In this document: piece by piece, positions 18,460 to 29,617 of the stretch
How positions within the stretch are numbered: position 1 is the first letter of the stretch
How the letters are laid out: the number at the start of each line of letters is the position of its first letter
NCBI GenBank assembly: GCA_010015745.1
Contig: ML978179.1
Location: 1-64,000, forward strand
From: Setomelanomma holmii
Taxonomy: Eukaryota > Ascomycota > Dothideomycetes > Pleosporales > Phaeosphaeriaceae
Reading direction: 5' to 3'
Length of the DNA: 64,000 bases
Notes under the pieces: generated by a model
Told to the model about the DNA's origin: nothing
Seen by the model: only the letters and a program-made list of their open reading frames with translations
Databases searched by the model: none
Translations under genes and position numbers: made by a program

Positions 18460-19305
18460 GTACCAATGAAAGGAGGGCCACAGAAGTCTTAGCTAGGCCT
18501 GTTGTGGCCTAGCTCGGACTGTCACGACTTTCGAGGTCAGAAAGCACCCGGGCAGCATGCAGAGGGTAACGAACTATATTACATCCACTGCGAATATTAG
18601 CGCGCATCGATAAATCGTGTCTAGTTGACCACTCATCCGATTTCGAAGCCGAAGTATTAATGCGGGAGCTATTACATCACTATTTAGCAACTGGGCGTAG
18701 GCTGCAGTCCGAAGTTTCGAGTGCAACACATAAGAGACGCCTCCATCTCTCTGCTATCGTGGAATATACCATGACTGAGCCGCTTTTATCGAGTCCATGC
18801 ATACGTGCGGCTCAAATCGATGTGCCCATCTTCCCCACAAACTATCTAAGTGTGCATTCAGATTGCCGCTTTAGGTTAAAACACCCAGGCCTCGAGCATA
18901 CCGCGAACCAACAACATGGGACCAATTCGAAGAACCAGGGATTCCAAGATACTCTGCCGGATATACATACAAAATGAGCCTCTAAGATCCTAGGTTATGG
19001 ACCTGGTGTGCCGTTTTACTCCACTTGGTCCAGAGAACCCGCATACCGCGCGGCAATCGCCTGGCTGACTTCCGAGAACCAAAATATGCATCTCAGTCGC
19101 CACTGCTGCCATTGATAAGATATAGCGATGCCGCGTCGTAGACGAGACGTTTCACTTGCTGCGAACGTATAAGTTCTCGGGAACATTGTCGCTCTTTTGA
19201 CGATCTTGAACCATCGTGCCGTCGCCAATTCTGCAGCACGCGACCGCTTCAAAAGTTCTAAGCGCATTCGATTTAAGGTTTGTCCGAATTCTCCTTCGAA
19301 ACGAG
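18460..19305. other. Intergenic with a perfect hairpin
   Basis: Apart from the inverted repeat at 18491-18514 nothing is recognised. A 105-codon forward frame at 18660-18977 has no protein-like composition. The last few hundred bases are the promoter side of the HbpS-like gene. Confidence 0.5.
18491..18514. repeat. Perfect inverted repeat, 9-bp arms with 6-base loop
   Basis: AGCTAGGCC, loop TGTTGT, GGCCTAGCT. It lies 32 bp beyond the flank of the miniature LTR element. It may be a cruciform or a remnant of another element; no function is known. Confidence 0.85.
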
Positions 19306-20131
19306 ATGGCTCCAACAACGGCGGCGACAACTTCATTGCCAACCTTGACGCAAAGCGGGGCAAGAGTCGCTTTACAAGCGGCTGAGCAGTATGCGCTTGA
19401 GATTGGAGTGCCGATGTATGTATCCGCCTTCCTCCAAGGAAACGGAATACTGATGACTTCGTAGGAGCATAGCAATAGTAGACGCACACACCCATCTCAT
19501 CTCCTTCACACGCATGGACGGCGCAAAGATTACCTCCATAAATTCTGCCATGGATATGGCATTCACCGCCGCCGGAAACCGCATACCAACATCAGCCTGT
19601 GCGCACTACACTCTTTACACACCTTTTGCATCGACTGACTTCTAATCTACAGATCAAGAAAACTCCCGGGCCGGTAGCGCAACCTCAGGAATCGGCAACA
19701 GCATATCAGGCCGCTTCTGCACCCTCGGCGGCGGCGTGCCCATCCTCTCACCCTCCAGTAACGGCGAAATACTCGGCGCAATAGGCTGCTCAATAGGAAC
19801 ATCGCATCAAGATGAAGCCGCCGCGAAAGCTGGGCGCGATGCTGTGCTCGCTCTTATACAAAAGGAGAAGCAAGACGAACAGCGTCGGGTGGAAAGTGAG
19901 CGGCAAGCAGTTCTGAATCTATGGAAGGAGAAGGAAGAGGAGGTAGGGAGTCTGAGGGAGGAGTTGGAGAGGGGGAGCAAGAGGATGAGGTTTGATGAGA
20001 CGGGTGTGAGAAAGGGGAGTATTTGTTTGAGCACGAGTGGCAGTTTGAGCGGGAGGACGCCGGATACACCGCCTGAAGATGGGGAGATACATCCAAGTTT
20101 TGTGGGTGTGGTGGCACTGGGAAGGGTGTGA
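19306..20131 (+). CDS. HbpS/GlcG-like (DUF336) protein with C-terminal coiled-coil extension, 240 aa
   Basis: Exons run 19306-19415, 19465-19598 and 19653-20131; introns of 49 and 54 bp have GTATGT/GTGCGC donors and TAG/CAG acceptors; the model sums to 241 codons. The first ~150 residues match the GlcG/HbpS fold: ALQAAEQYALEIGVPMS, IAIVDAHTHLISFTRMDGA, MDMAFTAAGNRIPTSAY, then a Gly-rich stretch, GGGVPILSPSSNGEILGAIG, and HQDEAAAKAGRDAVL. Bacterial relatives bind haem or cobalamin or serve as small cofactor-linked accessory proteins; fungal ones are uncharacterised. The last ~80 residues (QKEKQDEQRRVESERQAVLN and onward) form a charged helical segment followed by a Ser/Thr/Pro tail, which the family normally lacks. 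The gene converges on the Baeyer-Villiger monooxygenase with a 265-bp gap. DUF336 proteins often neighbour oxidoreductases. Confidence 0.82.
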
Positions 20132-20396
20132 GACCGATTCTTCCAAGGGCGCTTGAGGCATCGATTGGCAAGGATCAGCATGTGATAGGCAAATGTTACT
20201 CTTGTGGAAAATCTGGTACGCTACGCAGCATTGAAAAGGCGCAGAAAATGGATTTATCATCTACGGACTGAAAAGCTCAATGAACGCCATTCACACCATT
20301 GACGTCCGGATCCTTCTTCGCTTGACCCTCGTTCTGCCCAGCGAGCAACCTCTCCACCTCACCTCTATGCTTTCTCAATAGATCGTTCGTTTCTGC

Positions 20397-22471
20397 CTAA
20401 TGCTTGACCTGCAAATCAGAGTACTGCTGAACGATTGATCGTTCCTCGCGCTTTGGCTCTAGTGCTTCCATCTCCGCCTGAGTCGTGGTTTCAGCGGCAC
20501 TCAACCCATTGGTAGCGGATTGCTCACCGTCCTTGGAATTGTACTGGACGTCCAGACCAGCAAGGTCGTTAGCCTTCCGCCACTCTGTGAGAATCTTGAT
20601 GAACGCCGGACTACCGTACCCGTATGTGGCATTCCGAGCCGCTGTCAGCGAGGGTTTGCCTTCGTTATTGTAATATCCTGGTGTACACTCCTTGAAGAAG
20701 TCGCCGCGCATAACAGTGCCCTTGACAATGGTATCGCGCCATGCTTCCTCAGCTTCTTGCGTCGGATCGACTGTTCTGATGTCGCGCTTCTTACACTCTG
20801 AAATCACGTATGCGAAGTGTCGTGCTTGCTCGGCAGTGACGTGCATGAAATTTGGCGTCAGCGCGGCCTGAACAACGGAGACCCAGAAGCAGTTGGGGAA
20901 CTGGCGACTCGTCCATCCGTGTAAGGTCGATGCGCCGTCTTTCCACTTCTCGGTTGTCGTCATGCCGTCTCGGCCGTAGATCTCTATGCCAGTCTTGTGA
21001 GACCATTCATTTGCAAGCTCAAACCCGGTGGCGTAGATCAGGCAATCGATTTCGTATTCCTGCCCATTGGCAACGATACCCTTCTCTGTGATGCGCTCTA
21101 CGCCCTGGCCCTTGGTATCAACGAGCTTGACATTAGGTCGATTGAATGTGTGGAGGTATTCGTCATGGAAGCATGGACGCTTGCAGAATTGGTTGTACCA
21201 TGGCTTGAGTGCATCTGCAGTTTCCTTGTCCTTTACAATTTCATCAGTGCGAGCGCGAATCCACTCCATCTTCTCAAAGTCGGCCAACTGTCGCTTCGCC
21301 GCAGCTTCGATAGGATTTTTTGGATCCACGCCCGCGGTGATAAGCTTGCGGATAATGTCAGTCCAGCGATCTGCGACCATGTCTTCCTTCTCGAAACCAC
21401 CGTTGACAATACTGTCGAAGTTGTTCATGCGTTCTTGTTGCCATCCCTTCTTGAGTGATTTGGCCCATTCTTCATCAGTTGCTCGATTGCCACGAACGTC
21501 AACTGATGATGGTGTTCGTTGAAAGACGTATAGTTGCTTGGCCCACTCGCCAAGATGAGGCACAATCTGTACGGCGGTTGCGCCTGTACCAATGATACCG
21601 ACGCGCTTATCCTTGAGCTTCTCTAGACCGCCTGACGGGTCACCACCGGTGTAGTTGAAGTCCCATCGCGAAGAGTGGAAGGAATAGCCCTGGAAATCCT
21701 GGATGCCAGGTACTCCAAGAAATTTCGGTCGGTGTAGTGGGCCAGCAGCCGGAATGATGAAACGAGACTTGATCTTATCTCCGAGTGCAGTATGCGTGGT
21801 CCACTTGCCCTCTGCTTCGTTCCATCGCATTTCCTTCGTCTCGGTTTGGAACAATGCACGCGAGTACAGGTCGAACTTCTCTCCGATCATGCGGGAGTGC
21901 CTGAGCAACTCCTTCGCGCGGGCATACTTCTCGGTTGGCATGTAGCCGACTTCTTCGAGTAATGGCATGTAGATGTAAGACTCGATGTCGCACTGTGCTC
22001 CTGGGTATCGATTCCAATACCTGTGAGATCTGTCAAAGCATGCCGTGTCTCGTCACCGATGTGAACGTACCATGTACCACCGAAGTCTCCAGCCTTTTCG
22101 ATGATGCGGAAGTTATTGACACCAGCCTCGATCAACCGCACCGCAACAACCTGTGCGCCATACCCTCCGCCTACAATAACAACATCTACCTCTTCTTCAA
22201 TAGGATCGCGAGTAAAGCCTGGCTCAACCCAAGGGTCTTTCAGGTAATGTGACAGCTTTCCATCGAGGAGAACGTATTGCTCGACGCCTTGATTGCGCGC
22301 CAACCGCCTGTCTCGCTCTTCAAGATACTTCGCTTTGAGCGCAGCTGGGTCGAAAGCAATGGTCTCTCCTTGTGCTAATTCTCCAACTTTGATGTCGACT
22401 GGCGACTTCTCTGTTGTTGGAATGGGTAGTTCTGCTACTTCTGTAGGTGGGATAGGGCCGAGCGTGGTCAT
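20397..22471 (-). CDS. Baeyer-Villiger monooxygenase (FAD/NADPH), 674 aa
   Basis: Exon 1 runs 22471-22071, a 50-bp intron lies at 22021-22070, and exon 2 runs 22020-20397; the model sums to 675 codons. An N-terminal extension of about 95 residues precedes the FAD Rossmann motif GGGYGA (101-106). GGTWYWNRYPGAQCDIES follows, rebuilt exactly across the intron. The type I BVMO fingerprint FxGxxxHxxxW is present as FQGYSFHSSRWDF (residues 243-255), and the NADPH motif GTGATA is at about 278-283. The C-terminal half contains DCLIYATGFE. The enzyme inserts oxygen next to a ketone to give an ester or lactone. The long N-terminus and overall layout resemble the large cyclododecanone/steroid-monooxygenase class, so a bulky cyclic or steroid-like ketone is plausible but not shown. 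No cluster partner such as an esterase is nearby. Confidence 0.93.
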
Positions 22472-24281
22472 GATGACTGTTCAGCTTGTGAAGACAGGAA
22501 GTGGTTTCAGAATGTGAGCGCTTGATGATGGAGATGAACAAAGCCAGAACGTGGTATATGTTCTCAACAGCTTACCGCGAAGGCCACCTTAATAGGAAGT
22601 AGTGCTACATATGTAGCCGCGGCATCTCGAGTGTAATACTCAGGTCGAAGCTTCCCCACTTCAATGCTCACGTATGATGTACCACAAAAGCAAGGGCGTG
22701 TCCAATCACGCGCAACATTGAATGTCGCCCAACTGGTAGCGACATGTAAGACGCAAGTCACTCGGCCGAATCTTTGACCCCTCATGAACTATCCATTGTG
22801 ACTCGCACTCGAGGCGCGGATTCGGAATTTCTGCTATCAAAATCCGGTGTACATAGATATGGTGGGGTAGATGTGGGCGGTTGCTCACCCAAACCAACTA
22901 GGCCAAAGCGAGTCACAACACTGAACAAAGTTATCAGCAAGGCTCGTCAACCGACGTAGGCTTATCTCAATGCTAGGCACGTCAGCTGAGGCCAAGGAGA
23001 AGCGTATCTCGTATGAGCAGTTTCAGGTGATGTTCTTGTGCACTTGTTCAGCATAGTGACCAGCTGCTACCGTGCTCACAAATGCATACTGCACACTATC
23101 ACGGTGTAGCCCCGAAACCGGACCGCAGCCGTTCTAGTTTCCGAGAAGATCGTCCGTAGAGTATATCACGTAGCGAACGTGGGTCAAGCTTGAGCTGGTG
23201 ATGCTGTTGCTGCGGAATGGATGGCACCGATTCCGTTCGGACAAAGGACACCGGGGCGGAGCAAGCACTACAGTCCCTCGTACGAAGATGGATTGCAACT
23301 GGCATTCTGCATCGTGGACGTCGATTCTGGCCAGAATAAGCCTAGAGTTTCAGTTTGTTGTGGTTGAGCAAAGACTTCGAAGTTGAGAAGTTCGGAAAGT
23401 GGACGTCATCGGTGAATTGAACGTGCTGGACACGCTCGGATCAACGAGGCTGCAAGACCGGACAAAATTGCGCGAACGATCCAGGCGCTCTGATCACCAC
23501 TTGCCAGCCATTTTCATCATCGTGAACGGGACGTTAGGATTGCGATGCGCAAAAACAAGCAATGTCTCTCGATGCCACACCTGGCCCTTGCACGAGCAAT
23601 AATAGCCTACCCAGAAATAGGAAGGCGCGCCAGGGTCCTAAAGACCGCATGTGACAAGCCGCAAGCGACAAACGTGGCTCCTCGTGCGACTCAATCCATA
23701 ACTCGATGCTGGATCTACAACCTTATTTCGACTCAGGGCACTGAGCGCCTCTCGTTGTCACCGAAGCTGAGCGCGTCGTAAAAGTTGGGAGGGCGGTATT
23801 GGAGGCGGGCGCGGCATTCAGCAGCGCGCACTTGGCGAAGGGGCGCGATGCGGACTGTGCTTGGGCCGCGGTTGCTAACGCCTCATCTCCGCAGCCGCGC
23901 CGTGCGAGGTGTGTGATCAGGGGAGGCTTGATCGGCCTTTTCTATTTGGCACAGGTGAGAATGCTGTGTGATATTCAATGTTACTAACCGCGGATACAAT
24001 TGCGCAGATCTGTGATTGCAGTCAGCTGTGAAGTTGACACACAGTCAAGGGTGACATGTCACGGCGCAATGAGTGATTGCAGGTTTTGGGACCGTAATTC
24101 GTGAATGCGTTAATTTGCAACAGAAGATGCAATCCCTAGCAATGAACAGGGGAATAGAAGCGTACAAGCAACGTACGATACAGAGAAGAAGTGAAATAGA
24201 TCCAGCGCACGCAATGCGATTTTCTCCAAACCAACCCAATATCCAGAAAGCCCCCAACTCCACCCCTTCGGCATGATGCGT
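22472..24281. other. Gene-poor stretch, nothing recognised
   Basis: These 1.8 kb lie between the BVMO start and the CAP gene end. All frames are short, with no domain-like text, repeats or RNA signals that I could see. Confidence 0.5.
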
Positions 24282-25016
24282 TTAGGCAAAGTCGCAAGAC
24301 CAGATGCCAGCGTACCAAGCGCAACCGATCTTGGAGTAGTTGGGCGAGGTAAGGATCTCGGCGTGGCCAGTCTGGCCTTCGTATGACCAGCCCTGGGACA
24401 TGGTGGTGCAAACGCCGTCGAGACCAGGAAGGGTGGGGATCTCGCAGAGCCATCCACCAACGAAGACCTTCTCGAAGCTGGTGACGTTGTCGTCACCTGG
24501 GGCAAGGGTCTGACCGTAGGTGCCAGGGTTGAGCTTGTGAACCATCTGGCCGTTGCTGGAGACAACGGTGTCCATGGCGTTAGACTCAAGCTTCGAGTCG
24601 CAGGCAAGTTGGCTGAGACCCAATTTCGCGCGCCACTCGTCAACGACACCCATGTAGCCAGAGGCTGAGGGAGCTGGAGCAGCTGACGAGACTGGCGCAG
24701 CGGACGAGACTGGCGCAGGAGTCTCAGGAGTAGGGGTAGGAGTAGGAGTGACAACGGGAGCCTCGTACTTGCTGGAAGGCGCAGCAGGCTCCTCGTACAC
24801 GACGCTGGTGGTGGACGGAGAGTCGTAGACTGGCTGGGGAGAAGGAGTTGGCTTGTGCTTGGGAACCTCGTAACCCTCGGTCACGTAGACAGTTTGAACG
24901 ACGGTCTCAACAACAACGTGGACATTCTTGACCTCCTTCGCGGGGTATCCGTTGCCGTAGCCGGGAAGAGCAAGAGCTGAGCCGGCAAGGGCTGCGAGAG
25001 TGAAAGCGGCGCGCAT
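24282..25016 (-). CDS. Secreted CAP-domain (SCP/PR-1-like) protein, 244 aa
   Basis: A clear signal peptide (MRAAFTLAALAGSALALPG, cleavage near residue 16-17) is followed by VHVVVETVVQTVYVTEG, a typical fungal cell-surface stretch. A Pro/Thr/Ser-rich linker (to about residue 115) includes a (PT)n run and repeated APVSSA units. The C-terminal ~125 residues carry CAP features: MGVVDEWRAKLGLSQLACD at the start, TGHAEILTSPNYSKIGCAWY (the family's GH..xxx..KxGCA block) and a terminal WSCDF. Cys residues sit where disulphides are expected. CAP proteins are extracellular; fungal members bind sterols or fatty acids and some act at host contact. A TATA box at 25253-25258 and a ~200-base leader fit a strongly expressed gene. 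Single exon. Identification is by motif order; the core is shorter and more diverged than yeast Pry proteins. Confidence 0.8.
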   Translation of the reverse strand: MRAAFTLAALAGSALALPGYGNGYPAKEVKNVHVVVETVVQTVYVTEGYEVPKHKPTPSPQPVYDSPSTTSVVYEEPAAPSSKYEAPVVTPTPTPTPETPAPVSSAAPVSSAAPAPSASGYMGVVDEWRAKLGLSQLACDSKLESNAMDTVVSSNGQMVHKLNPGTYGQTLAPGDDNVTSFEKVFVGGWLCEIPTLPGLDGVCTTMSQGWSYEGQTGHAEILTSPNYSKIGCAWYAGIWSCDFA

Positions 25017-25252
25017 ATTGATAGTGGATTTGTCTTTTGTTGCTGTTTGTTAGGTTTGGTAGTGATTGACTGGTTGGTTCGACGGAGGTTTTCGAGATTT
25101 TGAAAGTTGTTGTGAAGGAACGATTTATGCCGATGGGCGGTAGTGAACGTGGTGTCAGTGAATGACTTTGTGTAGAGAATGACTGGATGTCGGAACCTGG
25201 AAGTCGCAGACCTGAATCCAAGAGGGTAGGTGAAAGAAAGGGAACGAGGGCC

Positions 25253-25258
25253 TATATA
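25253..25258 (-). promoter_or_regulatory. TATA box of the CAP-domain gene
   Basis: TATATA within GGTATATAGG on the minus strand, about 237 bp before the start codon. Confidence 0.5.
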
Positions 25259-28200
25259 CCGATTAGGCACATGAGCGCCTCGCAGCGCCTCGCAGATGGG
25301 AAATGAAAGCGAGTGCCAGACCGCCCACCACGGCCCCATCCTCCGCACATGTGCTTGGGTGCTGCCGCTAGCTAGCCTTGGGCCAGATTTTGATCCCAAC
25401 CAAGCTCTTGGTAGCCGGATTGAATCCTTTCATTTCCTTTCGCGGCTGGTGACGTCCGTTGCGAGCACCAGATGTGCATCTGACTGTGTCCGGTTTTGGA
25501 GCATGATACCAAGACCATCGCTAATGGCCAACATGTTTACTGCATTAGAACCTTTGTTTCTTTGTTTGCAATGCGCGTTTAAGCAACCGCTCTGTGTCTC
25601 CATCGTCAAGTCGCGGCGCTTTCATTTGTCTTTGTCGGCGTGCCTCGAAACCCGAATGGGTATCAGGGGTAAACACGGACGATCACTTTACTACTGCAGG
25701 GATCACTGTCACTAAACGCCCGTTTCTGGTAGTCCAGAGAACGAGCTAACGTCTGATTTGGCAAGACGTGAAGCATTTCCGAAGTGCGCTCGATACCCAT
25801 TGGCCACAAGAACATCCATGCGCGTCCGCACAGGGCCACGTTTCAGATGTTTTCTTCGCGCGAAAGTTCATCAGCGGGATAAAGTTGTGCGAACCTGCAC
25901 AACAAAACAAGGGTTCAGTACTTTTTTTGGTTTCAGCCACGGTGCCTCAGCAGCTCAATGATCTGAGCACCAAGACCTCTTGTGGCGGAAATGATGTGCG
26001 GAGATGCCAGGAACGATCGAGACTCGCGGGGTAGTCTTTAGCTGTGGAGCCTCGAAGAATTAAAGACGGGAGAGCCTCGTCGTTGAAGCGGCGGCACGAT
26101 CGAAACAGCGACCCTGTCAGTGAAGTGCAACGGGGAAGTGGATAGACGTCTTGCCAGCGTGACATCCTTCACCCGCCGCACTTGATCGACAGGTAGACGA
26201 GAACCACGACTGCGCGCTTGATGACACTCGGGTTCAGTTCCGTCGTGTCACCAACGCCTTTCCATATCCACGGTCGCCACGTGTAGTGCAGATGTTTCAA
26301 CCAAGATGTCCTCGAGGTGGACCAGCGCATCGGAAGTTCCCAACACTGATTTCTCGATTCGATTTACGTCATCTCTCGACCTGTGAATGCTGGGATGCGA
26401 AATGACTGACGGGGCGAGGCATGGATTCTCATCGCGGATTAATTTTCCACCCGCTGCCGCAAATCTTGTTTGTTCCTCCCTCATCTCATAGGAGATGAAG
26501 CACCGAAAAAGCTGACCAGCCATGCTTCATAATGGAATGAGAGATCGTTGAGATACCCACCCGTTGGTCTGGACACTCTCTTCTCCGTCATGTTGAGTCG
26601 CGAAAGAGGGGGATTTCGTGTTCTTTCGGCAGAGCTGCGGCGTTCATGACATTTTGTTTCAACCTGCTGCAGGCGGCCCACATAAGTTACTCTGCGAAAT
26701 TCCAATATACAGACCTATCAGAATTCTGCAATTGCTTGCCATGCCTCGGTTTTCTGCAACCTTTTTCAACCGTCGTTCCGGTTGCCGCACGCTCGCGCCG
26801 AGCCAGTCAGCCAGCGCGATTTCTGCATGGCTGCGCCAGTTGGGCTCACCAGGCGCCGCAGATACTGTGCCCAGTCCGCTCAAACTGTATAGAGGAAAAT
26901 CGTCGGATGAATTGTGCCACTGGAGCCTGGATTGATTTCAATTTTCCAGTTGTTGCTAGTTGCTGCTGAGAATGTCTCTGAGGCTTGCACAGTACACTGC
27001 GACAGAAGCCATGGAGGAACCTCGGTTGCTCGGCCCTGGATCGCACGCGTTTTGTCGCAACAGCCGGTGGGCCCAACAATGTCATTGTCTGATCAGCATC
27101 ATCGCTCGGTCTCGACTGCTCTGATGTCGTAGATCAAGAAGCCGTCGGTGGGGGCATAATGGTGGTTGGTGGAGACGGAAGCGCCAACCTTCGAGAAACC
27201 GTGGTGGAGAAGGGCCGTATCGATAGCGAGTGATCGATAACGATAAGGATTGAGTGCATTAGCGGCGCTCATCGCCGACAGCACCTCCCGATGCCCACGA
27301 TCGACCCATTCGTGCCTGACAATCCTCCCCGCCACCTGTGCCCTCCACACTCGAGCTTTTGAGCTTCCCCTAACCACATTCTCGAATGTTGCCAAATAAT
27401 TCCAAGTTCTATCCCATGCGCCGACAATACCTGAACTTCTCGCGCGCTCTACAAGGTTTTAACGCAGAATTCAACCGAAGAAAATCTCTTAGCAAGTGCC
27501 CGATTTTGAGTCACACCTCAGCCATAGCGACATTCGCACAGTTCACAGCCAGAACGAAGACTGCATTCCATGGTTGCAGTGCATATCTAGCGGCGACAGC
27601 TGCAAGTTAAGTGGTTGTCTGTGAAGGAAGACCGGGTCCGAAAAGAAAATCTCTTTTGCCGTTGTCGACGGCTCAACATGCAGAGCGAATCAACATCAAT
27701 TCATATGTCCATTTCTCCAATCATATTTTCTCCCCCACCGGCAGTCACGTTCTCGATGTACAGATTGGCAAGAAAACTACGCACTTCGTCATCCGGATGA
27801 CGTCTCAACCTCTCACCTTCTCTGGAGCCGACGCCTAGTCGTTCCGAAGGATTCGCTGAGCGCAACACCATTGGCCGTTCGTCAGCAGAGCTCATTTCGG
27901 AGAAGCACAGCGTTGAAGCCTACAACGTGTCCACCGCGGGTTCCTGGCCTTGACTACCCGGTCGGTAGACTTGTAGTCTTGGTCTTGCAGATCCACATCG
28001 ACCTTATCGATTGCATGCGTGGACGAATCTGAGCCCTCGCCGAGCAGCCGAGCCCAACACAGCGAGTGTCGTGTACACATCCAAGTCATGTTCTGACAGA
28101 CTCGTGGTACACCGCATTGTTTCAAGAAACATGTGTGAGGGTCGCGAGCATGTTTCCTTGGTTTGTTTCACAGCCACAAAGACATACTGACGCAGGAGTT

Positions 28201-28544
28201 TCCTTACCGCACCTCAGCCCCAACTCCAAACACCGTGACATAGAAGCCCGATGCGGAAATAATGAAAAGTCTTCTAGCTCAACTTTCCCACAGGCGCTTT
28301 TCATACCCTTACTTACCCCCACTTCGCCGCGTTCCGCCAACGGCCACGGCCCCAATCTTGCGGAGCTGACCAACCAAACCCCGACGCGCCCTGACATGCG
28401 CAGCACTAACAGAGCCTTACACGCACGCCGTGCAGCAGCTGGCGCCGGGGCAGACGTGTTGAAGGACGCCGTTTCATTCGGTTTCGAATAGGCCTGCGGC
28501 ATGTGGACTGGCTAAGGGCATCTAGGTTGGTCTTTGTTTTTCGG

Positions 28545-28550
28545 TATATA
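28545..28550 (+). promoter_or_regulatory. TATA box of the BYS1-like gene
   Basis: TATATA within CGGTATATACC, about 263 bp before the start codon. This is a similar context and distance to the CAP gene. Confidence 0.45.
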
Positions 28551-28812
28551 CCTGACAGAAAGTAGATAAAGAAGCAGGTGTTCGTCGATCCTGTCGGAGG
28601 GTAAGAAGGCCATTGTCAGTCAATCGTATACACTCCTTTGTTCGATTGTCTCTCTCTTGAAAGCCTAGTGCTTCATCACATTCCTTAACCTTGATCTTTC
28701 GACGTCGACGTTGATATCAAGTTCGTTACCAGACCTTCCTTCCAACCCAACACAGTCCTTCACGACACCAAACAAACATTCTTTCGAGTCTATACTCATC
28801 ACATTCATCAAC

Positions 28813-29397
28813 ATGATGTTCGCAAAGCCCACCCTCCTTTTCGCTGCCCTGCAAGCTAGCCTTGCCGCAGCTGGCAGTGCCATCGTCAAGAACGCATGCA
28901 CCTACGACATCTGGGTCTGGTCCGTCTGCTCCACCACCGGTTCCTCCAGCGCCATCCACGTTCCCGCCGGATCCCAGTACTCCGAGGCTTTCAAGAATGC
29001 CGCCGTGTCCCTCAAGGTCAGCAAGACCAACCAGTTGACTGGCGGCGCCCAAACCCAATTCGAGTACAGTGCCGTCAACGGCCAGCTCTGGTACGACATC
29101 AGCTTCGTCGATTGCGCCTCTGCTGAGAGCGCCGATAACTGCCCCGGGCACGCCGACGGCTTGTCCATGACCAGCTCCAATTCTGCTTGCGGCACCGTAC
29201 ACTGCGCCGCCGGAGCATATTGCCCGACCCAGGCGTACTATTGCGACACCCCTATGTCCAAGCTCGGCCTTCAGGATCCTGTCTTTACCTGCCCCGGTGT
29301 GAGCATGAACAGCATGGATCTGGTCATGACCACTTGCGCCGATGACGGGCAAAAGATTAAGCGAAGCATCGCTGGTCGCCTGCTGATGGACGCATAA
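28813..29397 (+). CDS. BYS1-domain / thaumatin-like small secreted protein, 194 aa
   Basis: The start is at 28813 (MMFAKPTLLFAALQASLAAA), which gives an N-terminal signal peptide; the frame opens 34 codons earlier, but that text is not signal-like. The mature part begins GSAIVKNACTYDIWVWSVCS, the typical BYS1 start. It contains a conserved Gln-rich/Glu segment (GGAQTQFEYSAVNGQLWYDI) and D-C pairs (VDCASAE), with about a dozen Cys in total consistent with disulphides. BYS1 is named after a Blastomyces yeast-phase protein; relatives are abundant extracellular or wall antigens in many ascomycetes, with no known catalysis. The C-terminus carries a dibasic KR site (KIKRSIAGRLL), a possible Kex2 processing point. 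Single exon, expressed from its own TATA promoter, divergent from the CAP gene across a gene-poor 3.8 kb. Confidence 0.85.
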   Translation: MMFAKPTLLFAALQASLAAAGSAIVKNACTYDIWVWSVCSTTGSSSAIHVPAGSQYSEAFKNAAVSLKVSKTNQLTGGAQTQFEYSAVNGQLWYDISFVDCASAESADNCPGHADGLSMTSSNSACGTVHCAAGAYCPTQAYYCDTPMSKLGLQDPVFTCPGVSMNSMDLVMTTCADDGQKIKRSIAGRLLMDA

Positions 29398-29617
29398 GCA
29401 ACGAGGAATGATGAGAAAAACGTTAACGACCATTCTCTTCTCAAGCCCTCTTGTTCGTAGATACCCGACCTTACAGGCCAGCTCTTACACTTGCTGAGCC
29501 TCCACTTCAATATCAATATTGACTTCAAAATTCGTGCCTTGGCGAGAATCTGTCATGCTGACGATGCTCTTTGATGATGATGTTGATCGTGATAGCGACC
29601 AGAGGATGAGGCCATTT

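Larger units (their letters stand above)
25017..28812. other. Gene-poor 3.8-kb stretch between two secreted-protein genes
   Basis: The two flanking genes diverge from this region, so it contains both promoters. Apart from their TATA boxes I see no coding frame longer than about 140 codons, and none reads like protein. No repeats or RNA genes are recognised. An unannotated non-coding transcript or decayed element cannot be excluded. Confidence 0.5.

Noticed and set aside
18660..18977. 105-codon forward frame
   Set aside because: Composition and context show no protein; it lies in an intergenic region.
16870..19305. Autonomous retrotransposon around the LTR pair
   Set aside because: I looked for gag, protease, integrase or reverse transcriptase motifs on both strands and found none; only the miniature element is supported.
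27099..27395. 98-codon minus frame
   Set aside because: Reads a little like protein but has no start context, neighbour or motif that would support it.
28726..29433. 235-codon minus frame, Gly/Val-rich
   Set aside because: Exact antisense of the BYS1-like gene; caused by GC-rich third positions.
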